Origin: Eurosta solidaginis
Lineage: Eukaryota; Arthropoda; Insecta; Diptera; Tephritidae
Direction: 5' to 3'
DNA: 64,000 nt
NCBI RefSeq assembly: GCF_040869045.1
Contig: NC_090322.1
Span: 82,359,675-82,423,674, forward strand
Numbering within the stretch: the first letter of the stretch is position 1; the number at the start of each line of letters is the position of its first letter. The notes under the pieces are model-generated. The model was not told where the DNA came from and did no database searches. It saw only the letters and a list, made by a program, of their open reading frames with translations. The position numbers were made by a program, and so were the translations under genes. Below are positions 21,911 to 34,600 of the stretch, piece by piece.

Positions 21911-24336
21911 ATTAAACAATTTGTTTTGGTTACTCGACGGCTCCGTCCTCGTCAGCTTACATATTGCGTTTTTTTAAACTTGCTACCCGATCTAAAGGTT
22001 AAGCATGTTAGGCATGGTTAAAATACTTAAGTCGTTTCGTTCAAGAAATTTGAGGAGATCAATCGGAAATTGTTGGCTTCAGAACAATAATTTTTGATAT
22101 AGTTATTAAAAGTTTTTAAAGTGTTTCAAACTTTGTTCCCGTTTTATATCCTTTAATATTAGAGTTAAATATGATAAAAACTGCGTACGAATTTTTTTAA
22201 CCCATTCGTTTTTGTTACTCGACCGCTCCGTCCTCGTGTAACCTACATACTGCGTTTTTCTGAATAAACTTACCGGACTAAAGCTTAAGCATTATAGTTT
22301 TTAAAAGTTTTTAAAGTGTTTCAAACGTTGTTTCTCGTTTTATATCCTTTAATATTAGAGATAAATATGATAAAAACTGCGTACGAATTTTTTTTAACCC
22401 ATTCGTTTTGGTTACTCGACCGCTCCGTCCTCGTGTAACCTATATACTGCATTTTTCTGAATAAACTTACCGGACTAAAGCTTAAGCATTATAGTTATTA
22501 AAAGTTTTTAAAATATTTCAAACGTTGTTTCTTGTTTTATATCCTTTAATATTAGAGTTAAATATGATAAAAACTGCGTACGATTTTTTTTAACCCATTC
22601 GTTTTGGTTACTCGACCGCTCCGTCCTCGTGTAGCCTACATACTGCATTTTTCTGAATAAACTTACCGGCCTAAAGGTTAAGCATGGTTAAAATACCTAA
22701 GTCGTTTTCTTCAACAAATTTGAGAAGATCACTCAGCAGTTGTTGGCTTTAGAACAATAATTTTTATATAGTTATTATTAGTTTTTAAAGTGTTTCAAAC
22801 GTTGTTTCTCGTTTTATATCCTTTAGTTCTAGAGTTAAATATGATAAATACCGCGTACAGATTTTTTTAACCCATTCGTCTTGGTTACTCGACCGCTCCG
22901 TCCTCGTGTAACCTACATACTGCGTTTTTCTGAATAAACTTACCGGCCTAAAGGTTAAGCATGGTTAAAATACTTAAGTCGTTTTCTTCAACAAATTTGA
23001 GTAGATCACTCAGCAGTTGTTGGCTTCAGAAAAATAATGTTTGATATAGTTATTAAGAGTTTTTAAAGTGTTTCAAACGTTGTTTCTCGTTTTATATCCT
23101 TTAATTCTAGCGTTAAATCTGAGAAATACCGCGTACGAATTTTTTTTAACCAATTTGTTTTAGTTACTCGACGGGTCCGTCTTCGTTAGCTTACATATTT
23201 GGTTTTTTTTTTTTTTTAATTTGCTTACCGATCTAAACGTTAGGCAAGCTTAAATTACGTAAGTCGTATTGTTCCACAAAATTGAGTAGATCAGCATTTG
23301 TTTGCTTCAGAGCTGCAATTTTTGATATAGTTAATAAAATTTTTTAAAGGTTGCCAAACGTTGTTTCTCGTTTTGTATCCTTTAATTCTAGAGTTAAATA
23401 CGATAAAAACCGCGTACGAATTTGTTTAACCCATTCGTTTTGCTTACTCGACCGCTCCGTCCTCGTGTAGCCTACATATTGCGTTTTTCTAAATAAACTT
23501 ACCGGCCTAAAGGTTAAGCATGCTGAAAATACGTAAGTCGTTTTGTTCAACAAATTTGAGTAGATCACTCAGCAGTTGTTTGCTCAGAGCTAAAATTTTT
23601 GATATAGTTAATAAAACTTTTTAAAGGTTGTCAAATATTGTTTCTCGTTTTGTATCCTTTAATTCTAGAGTCAAATCTGATAAATACCGCGTACGAATTT
23701 TTTTAACCAATTTGTTTTGGTTACTCGACGGCTCCTTCCTCGTTAGCTTACATATTGCGTTTTTTTTAATTTGCTTACCGATCTAAAGGTTAAGCATGCT
23801 TAAAATACTTAAGTCGTTTTCTTCAATAAATTTGAGTAGATCACTCAGCAGTTGTTGGCTTCAGAACAATAATTTTTGATATAGTTATTAAAAGTTTTTA
23901 AAGTGTTTCAAACGTTGTTTCTCGTTTTATTCCTTTAATATTAGAGTTAAATATGATAAAAACTGCGTACACTGCGTACGAATTTTTTAACCCATTCGTT
24001 TTGGTTACTCGACGGCTCCGTCCTCGTTAGCTTACATATTGCGTTTTTTTTTTTAATTTGCTTACCGATCTAAACGTTAAGCATGCTTAAACACGTAAGT
24101 CGTATTGTTCAAGAAATTTGAGTAGATCACTCAGCAGATGTTTGCTTCAGAGTGACAATTTTTGAGATAGTTATTAAAACTTTTTAAAGGTTGTCAAACG
24201 TTGTTTCTCGTTTTATATCCTTTAATATTAGAGTTAAATATGATAAAAACTGCGTACACTGCGTACGAATTTTTTAACCCATTCGTTTTGGTTATTCGAC
24301 CGCTCCGTCCTCGTGTACCTTACGTATTGCATTTTT
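21911..24336 (+). repeat. Satellite array, segment 4 (with ~190-bp short monomers)
   Basis: Starts with rearranged partial monomers (junction ttaagcatg/ttaggcatgg near 22010). Two consecutive monomers carry a roughly 90-bp deletion (aagcattatagtt at about 22288 and 22478), giving a 190-bp period. Two later monomers share a 10-bp duplication, actgcgtac twice (about 23969 and 24249). No gene. Confidence 0.95.
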
Positions 24337-24477
24337 ATACTCAGTTGAGCAGAGCTCACAGAGTATATTAAGTTTGATTGGATAACGGTTGGTTGTACAT
24401 ATATAAAGGAATCGAGATAGATATAGACTTCCATATATCAAAATAATCAGGATCGAAAAAAAATTTGATTGAGCCAT

Positions 24478-24559
24478 GTCCGTCCGTCCGTCCGTCCGTC
24501 CGTCCGTTCGTCCGTCCGTCCGTCCGTCCGTTCGTCCGTCCGTCCGTCCGTCCGTCCGT
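24478..24559 (+). repeat. Expanded (GTCC)n microsatellite of copy 3
   Basis: About 20 GTCC units with two GTTC interruptions. This is the longest of the six copies. Confidence 0.95.
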
Positions 24560-24669
24560 TAACACGATAACTTGAGTAAATTTTGAGGTATCTTGATGAA
24601 ATTTGGTATGTAGGTTCCTGTGCGCTCATCTCAGATCGCTATTTAAAATGAACGATATCGGACTATAAC

Positions 24670-25441
24670 CACGCCCACTTTTTCGATATCGAAAATTTCG
24701 AAAAACTGAAAAAGTGCGATAATTCATTACAAAAGACAGATAAAGCGACGAAACTTGGTAGATGGGTTGAGGTTATGACGCAGAATAAAAAATTAGTAAG
24801 ATTTTGGACAATGGGCGTGGCACCGCCCACTTTAACAAGAAGGTAATTTAAAAGTTTTGCAAGCTGTAATTTGGCAGTCGTTGAAGATATCATGATGAAA
24901 TTTGGCAGGAACGTTACTACTATTACTATATTTGTGTTAAATAAAAATTAGCAAAATTGGATGAAGAACACGCCCACTTTTAAAAAAAAAATTTTTTTAA
25001 ATTCAAATTTTAACAAAAAATTTAATATCTTTACTGTATATAAGTAAATTAAGTCAAAATTCAACTCCGGTAATGATATGATGCAACAAAATATAAAAAT
25101 AAAAGAAAATTTCAAAATGGGCGTGGCCACGCCCATTTTCATTTAGTTTGTCTAGAATACTTTTATTGCCATAAGTCGAACAAAAATTTACCAATCCTTC
25201 TCAAATTTGGTAGGAGCATAGATTCTATGACGGTAACTGTTCTCTGTGAAAATGGGCGAAATCGGTAGAAGCCACGCCCAGTTTTTATACACAGTCCACC
25301 GTCTGTCCTTCCGCTCGACCCTTAACACAATAACTTGAACAAAATCCGATATATCTTTACTAAACTTAGCCCACGTATTTATCTGAACTCACTTTATCTT
25401 GGTATAAAAAATGGCCGAAATCCGACCATAACCACGCCCAC
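24670..25441 (+). repeat. Degenerate ~150-bp periodicity with CACGCCC box, copy 3
   Basis: The box cacgcccac or a close variant falls at 24670, 24822, 24969, 25128, 25273 and 25433 (spacings 152, 147, 159, 145, 160). Each is preceded by related text: gaaatttggta or gaaacttggta, then often aaaatgggcgaaatcgg. This suggests that the 5' body arose by ancient tandem amplification of one unit. Confidence 0.75.
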
Positions 25442-25719
25442 TTTATCGATATCGAAAATTACGAAAAATGAAAAAATGCCATAATTCTATACCAAATACG
25501 AAAAAAGGGATGAAACATGGTAACTGGATTGGTTTATTCACGCAAAATATAACTTTGGAAAAAACTTTGTAAAATGGGTGTGACACCTACCATATTAAGT
25601 AGAAGAAAATGAAAAAGTTCTACAAGGCGAAATCAACAGCCCTTGGACCCTTGGCAGGAATACTGTTAGTGGTATTGCATATATAAATAAATTAACAGTA
25701 CCCGACAGATGTATTTCTG

Positions 25720-28020
25720 GATCACCTGGTCAAAATTTGGTCGATATCGCGAGAACGCCTTCACATATACATCTAAGGGCCACTCGCTTTTAAAACCCTC
25801 ATTAATACCTTTAATTTGATATCCATATCGTACAAACACATACTAGAGTCACCCATGTCCCACCCTATTGGCGATATCTCGAAAAGACGTCCACCTATAG
25901 ACCTAATGCCCACTCCCTCTTAAAATGCTCAGTAACACCTTTCGTTTGATACCCATATCGTACAAACATTCTAGAGTCACCCCTGGCCCACCCTAATGGC
26001 GATATCTCGAAAAGGCGTCCACCTATAGACCTAATGTCCACTCCCTCTTAAAATGCTCAGTAACACCTTTCGTTTGATACCCATATCGTACAAACATTCT
26101 AGAGTCACCCCTGGCCCACCCTAATGGCGATATCTCGAAAAGGCGTCCACCTATAGACCTAATGCCCACTCCCTCTTAAAATGCTCAGTAACACCTTTCG
26201 TTTGATACCCATATCGTACAAACATTCTAGAGTCACACCTGGCCCACCCTAATGGCGATATCTCGAAAAGGCGTCCACCTATAGACCTAATTCCGACTCC
26301 CTCTTAAAATGCTCAGTAATACCTTTCGTTTGATACCCATATCGTACAAACATTCTAGAGTCACCCTTGGTCCACCTTTATGGCGATATCTCGAAAAGGC
26401 GTCCACCTATAGAACTAAGGATTACTCCCTTTTAAAATACTCATTACCACCTTTCATTTGATACCCATATCGTACAAACACATTCTAGAGTCACCCTGGC
26501 CCACCCTAATGGCGATATCTCGAAAAGGCGTCCACCTATACACCTAATGCCCACTCCCTCTTAAAATGCTCAGTAACACCTTTCGTTTGATACCCATATC
26601 GTACAAACATTCTAGAGTCACCCTTGGTCCACCTTTATGGCGATATCTCGAAAAGGCGTCCACCTATAGAACTAAGGATTACTCCCTTTTAAAATACTCC
26701 TCACCACCTTTCATTTGATACCCATATCGTACAAACACATTCTAGAGTCACCCCTGGCCCACCCTAATGGCGATATCTCGAAAAGGCGTCCACCTATAGA
26801 CCTAATGCCCACTTCCTCTTAAAATGCTCAGTAACACCTTTCGTTTGATACCCATATCGTACAAACATTCTAGAGTCACCCCTGGCCCACCCTAATGGCT
26901 ATATCTCGAAAGGGCGTCCACCTATAGACCTAATGCCCACTCCCTCTTAAAATGCTCAGTAACACCTTTCGTTTGATGCCCATATCGTACAAACACATTC
27001 TAGAGTCACCCCTGGCCCACCCTAATGACGATATCTCGAAAAGGCGTCCACCTATAGACCTCATGCCCACTCCCTCTTAAAATGCTCAGTAACACCCTTC
27101 GTTTGATACCCATATCGTACAAACATTCTAGAGTGTCCCTTGGTCCACCTTTATGGCGATATCTCGAAAAGCGTCCACCTATAGAACTAAGGATTACTCC
27201 CTTTTAAAATACTCATTACCATATTTCATTTGATACCCATATCATACAAACACATTCTAGAGTCACCCCTGGCCCACCCTAATGGCGACATTTCGAAAAG
27301 GCGTCCACCTATAGACCTAATGCCCACTCCCTCTTAAAATGCTCAGTAACTCTTTTCGTTTGATACCCATATCGTACAAACATTCCAGAGTCACCCCTGG
27401 CCCACCCTAATGGCGATATCTCGAAAAGGCGTCCACCTATAGACCTAATGCCCACTCTAAAATGCTCAGCAACACCTTTCATTTGATTCCCATATCGTAC
27501 AAACACATTCTAGAAACACCCCTGGTCCACCTTTATGGCGATATCTCGAAACGGCGTCCACCTATGGAGCTAAGGATCACTCCTTTTCAAAATACTCATT
27601 AACAGCTTTCATTTGATACCCATATCTTACAAACATATTCTAGAGTCACCCCTGGTCCACCTTTATGGCGATTTCTCGAAAAGGCGTTCACCTAAAGAAC
27701 TAAAGCCCATTCCCTTTTAAAATACTCATTACCACCTTTCATTTGATACCCATATCGTACAAACACATTATAGAGTCACCCCTGGTCCACCTTAATGGGG
27801 ACATCTCGAAAAGGCGTCCACCGATAGACCTAAGGCCCACTCCCTTTTAAAATGCTCAGTAGCACCTTTAATTTGATACCCATATCGTACAAACAAATTA
27901 TAGAGTCAGCCCTGGTCCACCTTTATGGCGATATCCCTAAATGGCGTCCATACATAGAACTATGGCCTACTCTCTCTTAAAATACTCTTTAATACCTTTC
28001 ATTTGATACACATGTCATAC
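25720..28020 (+). repeat. Central tandem repeat (~128 bp) of Helentron copy 3
   Basis: About 18 units of 128-130 bp. The core is cgtttgatacccatatcg, cattctagagtcacccctgg and ggcgatatctcgaaaaggcg; most units share ccaccctaatgg and gacctaatgcccac, a copy-3/4 variant unlike copies 1, 5 and 6. Minus-strand open frames here are by-products. Confidence 0.95.
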
Positions 28021-28092
28021 AACCACATTCCAGGGTTACCCCAGGTTCATTTTCCTTATTTTGCCTCCATAGCTCTCAACTGAGTATGTAAT

Positions 28093-28110
28093 GTTCGGTT
28101 ACACCCGAAC
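28093..28110 (+). other. 3' terminal hairpin of Helentron copy 3
   Basis: GTTCGGTTACACCCGAAC: perfect 6-bp stem (GTTCGG/CCGAAC) with a 6-base loop, 17 bases before the element end. This is the expected 3' stem-loop of Helitron/Helentron elements. Confidence 0.85.
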
Positions 28111-28127
28111 TTAGCCTTCCTTACTTG

Positions 28128-28313
28128 TTTCTAAATAAACTTACCGGCCTAAAGGTTAAGCATGGTTAAAATACTTAAGTCGTTTCGTTCAACAAATTTG
28201 AGTAGATCACTCAGCAGTTGTTGGCTTCAGAACAATAATTTTTGATATAGTTATTAAAAGTTTTTAAAGGCTGTCAAGCGTTGTTTCTCGTTTTATATCC
28301 TTTAATTCTAGAG
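28128..28313 (+). repeat. Satellite array, segment 5 (partial monomer)
   Basis: Two thirds of one monomer between the Helentron end and the SINE. Its last 13 bases, tttaattctagag (28301-28313), are the left target duplication of the SINE. Confidence 0.95.
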
Positions 28314-28638
28314 GCCACCGTCGTGTGATGGTAGCGTGTGATGGTAGCGTGCTCCGCCTATCACACCGTATGCCCTGGGTTAAACTCCCGGGCAAAGCAA
28401 CATCAAAATTTTAGAAATAAGATTTTTCAATTAGAAGAAAATTTTTCTAAGCGGGGTCGCCCCTCGGCAGTGTCTGGCAAGCGCTCCGATTGTATTTCTG
28501 CCATGAAAAGCTCTCAGTGAAAACTCATCTGCCTTGCAGATGCCGTTCGGAGTCGGCATAAAACATGTAGATCCCGTCCGGCCAATTTGTAGGGAAAAAT
28601 CAAGAGGAGCACGACGCAAATTGGAAGAATTTTTTTTT
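28314..28638 (+). mobile_element. tRNA-derived SINE with 13-bp target duplication
   Basis: A non-satellite, GC-richer insert. It has a tRNA-like head with a B-box-like gggttaaactccc (28377-28389) and an A-box-like region duplicated in tandem, then a tRNA-unrelated body and a T-run. The same satellite bases tttaattctagag flank it (28301-28313 and 28636-28648, sharing the final T residues), as expected for LINE-driven target-primed insertion. I recall near-identical bodies as very common in tephritid genomes, with a longer 3' tail than here, so this copy may be 3'-truncated. Open frames within it are not genes. Confidence 0.85.
28323..28348 (+). repeat. 13-bp tandem duplication over the SINE A-box region
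   Basis: gtgtgatggtagc occurs twice head to tail (28323-28335, 28336-28348), so the RNA polymerase III A-box-like motif is doubled. Confidence 0.9.
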
Positions 28639-31600
28639 AATTCTAGAGTTAAATATGATAAATACCGCGTACGAATTTTTTACCAATTTGTTTTGGTTAC
28701 TCGACGGCTCCGTCTTCGTAACTTACATATTGCGTTTTTTAAATTTGCTTACCGATCTAAACGTTAAGCATGCTTAAAATACGTAAGTCGTATTGCTCAA
28801 CAAATTTGAGTAGATCACACAGCAGTTGTTTGCTTCAGAGCTACAATTTTCGATATAGTTAATAGAAGTTTTTAAAGATTGTCAAACGTTGTTTCTCGTT
28901 TTATATCCTTTAATATTAGAGTTTTATACGATAAACACCGCGTACGAATTTTTTAACCCATTCGTTTTGGTTACTCGACCGCTCCGTCCTCGCGTTGCCT
29001 ACATATTGCGTTTTTCTAAATAAACTTACCGGCCTAAAGGTTAAGCATGGTTAAAATGCTTAAGTCGTTTCTTTCAACATATTTGAGTAGATCACTCAGC
29101 AGTTGTTGGCTTCAGAATAATAATTTTTGACATAGTTATTAAAACTTTTAAAGGTTGTCAAACGTTGTTTCTCGTTTTATATCCTTTAATTCTAGAGTTA
29201 AATACGATAAAAATTGCGTACGAATTTGTTTAACCCATTCATTTTTGTTACCCGACCGCTTCGTCCTCGTTCCTCCTACATATTGCGTTTTTCTAAATAA
29301 ACTTACCGGCCTAAAGGTTAAGCATGGTTAAAATACTTAAGTCATTTCGTTCAACATATTTGAGTAGATCACTCAGCAGTTGTTGGCTTCAGAATAATAA
29401 TTTTTGACATAGTTATTACAACTTTTAAAAGTTGTCAAACGTTGTTTCTCGTTTTATATCCTTTAATTCTAGAGCTATATACGATAAAAACTGCGTACGA
29501 ATTTTTTTTAACCCATTCGGTTTGGTTACTCGACGGCTCCGTCCTCGTTAGCTTACATGTTGCGTTTTTCTAAGTAAACGTACCGGCTTAAAGATTAAGC
29601 ATGGTTAAAATATGTAAGTCGTTTTTTTCAACAAATTTGAGTAGATCGCTCAGCAGTTGTTTCCTTCAGAGCGACAATTTTTAGATAGTTATAAAACTTT
29701 GAAAGGTTTTTCTATTTATATCTTTTAATTCTACAGTTAAATATGATAAAAACCGCGTCCGAATTTTTTAACCCATTTGTTTTGGTTACTCGACGGCTCC
29801 GTCCTCGTTAGCTTACATGTTGCGTTTTTCTAAATAAACTTTCCGGCCTAAAGGTTAAGCATGGTTAAAGTACGTAAGTGGTTTTGTTCAACAAATTTGA
29901 GTATATCACTCATCAGCTGTTTGCTTCAGAGCGACAATTTTTGAGATAGTTATTAAAACTTTTTAAAGGTTGTCAAACGTTATTTCTGGTTTTATATCCT
30001 TTAGTTCTAGAGTTAAATATGATAAAAACCGCGTACGAATTTGTTAAACCCATTCATTTTGGATACTCGACTGCTCCGTCCTCGCGTAGCCTACATATTG
30101 CGTTTTCTAAATAAACTTACCGGCTTAAAGGTTAAGCATGGTTAAAATATGTAAGTCGTTTTTTTCAACAAATTTGAGTAGATCACTCAGCAGTTGTTTG
30201 CTTCAGAGCTACAATTTTCGATATAGTTAATAAAACTTTTTAAAGGTTGTCAAACGTTGTTTCTCGTTTTATTTCCTTTAATTCTTGAGTTAAATCTGAT
30301 AAATACCGCGTACGAATTTTTTTACCGATTTGTTTTGGTTACTCGACGGCTCCGTCTTCGTAACTTACATATTGCGTTTTTTTTTAATTTGCTTACCGAT
30401 CTAAACGTTAAGCATGCTTAAAATACGTAAGTCGTATTGCTCAACAAATTTGAGTAGATCACTCAGCAGTTGTTTGCTTCAGAGCTACAACTTTTTAAAG
30501 GTTGTCAAACGTTGTTTCTCGTTTTATATCCTTAAATTCTATAGTTAAATACGATAAAAACCGCGTACGAATTTGTTTAACCCATTCGTTTTGGTTACTC
30601 GACCGCTCCGTCCTCATGTAGCCTACATATTGCGTTTTTCTAAATAAACTTACCGGCGTAAAGGTTAAGCATGGTTAAAATAATTAAGTCGTTTCGTTCA
30701 ACAAATTTGAGTAGATCACTCAGCAGTTGTTGGCTTCAGAATAATAATTTTTGATATAGTTATTAAAAGTTTTTAGAGGGTGTCAAACGTTGTTTCTCGT
30801 TTTATATCCTTTATTTTTAGAGTTAAATCTGATAAATACCGCGTACGAATTTTTTTACCAATTTGTTTTGGTTACTCGACGGCTCCGTCTTCGTAACTTA
30901 CATATTGCGTTTTTTTTAATTTGCTTACCGATCTAAACGTTAAGCATGCTTAAAATACGTAAGTCGTATTGCTCAACAAATTTGAGTAGATCACTCAGCA
31001 GTTGTTTGCTTCAGAGCTACAATTTTCGATATAGTTAATAGAACTTTTTAAAGGTTGTCAAACGTTGTTTCTCGTTTTGTATCCTTAAATTCTATAGTTA
31101 AATACGATAAAAACCGCGTACGAATTTGTTTAACCCATTCGTTTTGGTTACTCGACGGCTCCGTCCTCGTTAGCTTACATGTTGCGTTTTTCTAAATAAA
31201 CTTACCGGCCTAAAGGTTAAGCATGCTTAAAATACGTAAGTCGTTTTATTCAACAAATTTGAGTAGATCATTCAGCAGTTGTTTGCTTCAGAGCTACAAT
31301 TTTTGATATAGTTAATAAAACTTCTTAAAGGTTGTCAAACGTTGTTTCTCGTTTTATATCCTTTAATTCCAGAGTTAGATATGATAAAACTGCGTGCGAA
31401 TTTTTTTAACACATTCGTTTTGGTTATTCGACCGCTCCGTCCTCATGTAGCCTACATATTGCGTTTTTCTAAATAAACTTACCGGCCTAAAGGTTAAGCA
31501 AGGTTAAAATACTTAAGTCGTTTTCTTCAACAAATATGAGTAGATCACTCAGCAGTTGTTGGCTTCAGAACAATAATTTTAGATATAGTTATTAAAAGTT

Positions 31601-34600
31601 TTTAAAGTGTTTCAAACGTTGTTTCTCGTTTTATATCCTTAAATATTAGAGTTAAATAGGATAAAAACTGCGTACGAATTTTTTAACCCTTTCGTTTTGG
31701 GTACTGGACCGCTCGTCCTCGTGTAGCCTACATGTTGCGTTTTTCTGAATAAACTTACCGGCCTAAAGATTAAGCATAGTTAAAATACTTAAATCGTTTC
31801 GTTCAACAAATTTGAGTAGATCACTCAGCAGCTGTTGGCTTCAGAATAATAATTTTTGATATAGTTATTAAAAGTTTTTAAAGGGTGTCAAACGTTGTTT
31901 CTCGTTTTATATCCTTTAATTTTAGAGTTAAATCTGATAAATACCGCGAACGAATTTTTTTAACTAATTTGTTTTGGTTACTCGACGGCTCCGTCCTCAT
32001 TAGCTTACATATTGCGTTTTTTTAAATTTACTTACCGATCTAAACGTTAAGCATGCTTAAACACGTAAGTCGTATTGTTCAACAAATTTGAGTAGATCAC
32101 TCAGCAGTTGTTTGCTTCAGAGCGACAATTTTTGAGATAGTTATTAAAACTTTTTAAAGGTTGTCACACGTTGTTTCTCGTTTTATATTCTTTAATTTCA
32201 GAGTTAAATATGATAAAAACTGCGTACGAATTTTTTTAACCCATTCATTTTGGTTATTCGACCGCTCCGTTCTCGTGTAGCCTGCATATTGCGTTTTTCG
32301 AAATAAACTTACCGGCCTAAAGGTTAAGCATGGTTAAAATACTTCTGTCGTTTCGTTCAACAAATTTGAGTAGATCACTCAGCAGTTGTTGGCTTCAGAA
32401 CAATAATTTTTGGTATAGTTATTAAAAGTTTTTAAAGGGTGTCAAGCGTTGTTTCTCGGTATATCCTTTAATTATAGAGTTAGATCTGATAAATACCGTG
32501 GGCATTTTTTAACCAATATGTTTTGGTTACTCGACGGAGCCGTTAGGTTACATATTGCGTTTTTTTTATTTTGCTTACCGAACTAAAGGTTAAGCATGCG
32601 TAAAATACGTAAGTCGTATTGTTCAACAAATTTGAGTAGATCACTCAGCAGTTGTTTGCTTCAGAGCGACAATTTTTGAGATAGTTATTAAAACTTTTTA
32701 AAGGTTGTCACACGTTGTTTCTCGTTTTATATTCTTTAATTTCAGAGTTAAATATGATAAAAACTGCGTGCGAATTTTTTTAACCCATTCATTTTGGTTA
32801 CTCGACCGCTCCGTCCTCGCGTTGCCTACATATTGCGTTTTTCTAAATAAACTTACCGGCCTAAAGGTTAAGCATGGTTAAAATGCTTAAGTCGTTTCTT
32901 TCAACATATTTGAGTAGATCACTCAGCAGTTGTTGGCTTCAGAATAATAATTTTTGACATAGTTATTAAAACTTTTAAAGGTTGTCAAACGTTGTTTCTC
33001 GTTTAAAGGTTAAGCATGGTTAAAGTACGTAAGTGGTTTTGTTCAACAAATTTGAGTATATCACTCATCAGCTGTTTGCTTCAGAGCGACAATTTTTGAG
33101 ATAGTTATTAAAACTTTTTAAAGGTTGTCAAACGTTATTTCTGGTTTTATATCCTTTAGTTCTAGAGTTAAATATGATAAAAACCGCGTACGAATTGGTT
33201 AAACCCATTCGTTTTGGATACTCGACTGCTCCGTCCTCGCGTAGCCTACATATTGCGTTTTCTAAATAAACTTACCGGCTTAAAGGTTAAGCATGGTTAA
33301 AATATGTAAGTCGTTTTTTTCAACAAATTTGAGTAGATCACTCAGCAGTTGTTTGCTTCAGAACAATAATTTTTGATATAGTTATTAAAAGTTTTTAAAG
33401 TGTTTCAAACTTTGTTCCCGTTTTATATCCTTTAATATTAGAGTTAAATATGATAAAAACTGCGTACGAATTTTTTTAACCCATTCGTTTTGGTTACTCG
33501 ACCGCTCCGTCCTCGTGTAACCTACATACTGCGTTTTTCTGAATAAACTTACCGGACTAAAGCTTAAGCATGGTTAAAATACTTAAGTCGTTTTCTTCAA
33601 CAAATTTGAGTAGATCACTCAGCAGTTGTTGGCTTCAGAACAATAATTTTTGGTATAGTTATTAAAAGTTTTTAAAGGGTGTCAAGCGTTGTTTCTCGGT
33701 ATATCCTTTAATTATAGAGTTAGATCTGATAAATACCGTGGGCATTTTTTAACCAATATGTTTTGGTTACTCGACGGCTCCGTCCTCGTTAGGTTACATA
33801 TTGCGTTTTTTTTATTTTGCTTACCGAACTAAAGGTTAAGCATGCGTAAAATACGTAAGTCGTATTGTTCAACAAATTTGAGTAGATCACTCAGCAGTTG
33901 TTTGCTTCAGAGCAACAATTTTTGAGATAGTTATTAAAACTTTTTAAAGGTTGTCAAACATTGTTTCTCGTTTTATATCCTTTAATTCTGGAGTTACGTA
34001 TTGTTTAACCCATTCGTTTTGGTTACTCGAACGCTCCGTCCTCGCGTTGCCTACATATTGCGTTTTTCTAAATAAACTTACCGGCCTGAAGGTTAAGCAT
34101 GGTTAAAATATGTAAGTCGTTTTTTTTCAACAAATTTGAGTAGATCACTCAGCAGTTGTTTGCTTCAGAGCGACAATTTTTAGATAGTTATAAAACTTTT
34201 AAAGGTTTTCAAACGTTGTTTCTCGGTTTATATCCTTTAATTATAGAGTTAGATCTGATAAATACCGTGAAGGAATTTTTTAACGAATTTGTTTTAGATA
34301 CTCGAAGGCTCCGTCCTCGTGAGCTTACATATTGCGTTTTTCTAAATAAATTTTCCGGCCTAAAGGTTAAGCATGGTTAAAATGTGTAAGTCGTTTTTTT
34401 TCAACAAATTTGAGTAGATCACTCAGCAGTTGTTTGTTTCAGAGCGACAATTTTTGAGATAGTTATAAAAGTTTTAAAGGTTGTCAAACGTTGTTTCTCT
34501 ATTTATATCCTTTAATTCTAGAGTTAAATACGACAAAAACCGCGTACGAATTTGTTTAACCCATTCGTTTTGGTTACTCGACCGCTCCGTCCTCGTGTAG

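Larger units (their letters stand above)
24337..28127 (+). mobile_element. DINE-1/Helentron-like element, copy 3, complete
   Basis: Complete, about 3.79 kb. Order: 5' subterminal repeat atactcagttgag, whose first bases can also pair with gagtat 24 bp on; expanded (GTCC)n (24478-24559); 5' body with six CACGCCC boxes about 150 bp apart; central tandem array; 3' subterminal repeat ctcaactgagtat (28075-28087); hairpin (28093-28110); end at ccttccttacttg. No target duplication beyond T residues, and the satellite resumes at the next base (ctaaataaac). This matches Helentrons, which insert between T residues. No Rep/helicase gene is present, so it is non-autonomous. Confidence 0.88.

Noticed and set aside
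24478..24559. (GTCC)n as telomeric repeat
   Set aside because: It sits at a fixed internal place in every Helentron-like copy and varies only in length, as in DINE-1 elements.
28093..28110. Rho-independent terminator
   Set aside because: The GTTCGG/CCGAAC hairpin is not followed by a T-run and is the 3' stem-loop of the Helentron-like element.
28338..28767. Three overlapping open frames at the SINE
   Set aside because: They lie on both strands of a tRNA-derived SINE and run into satellite; no domain.
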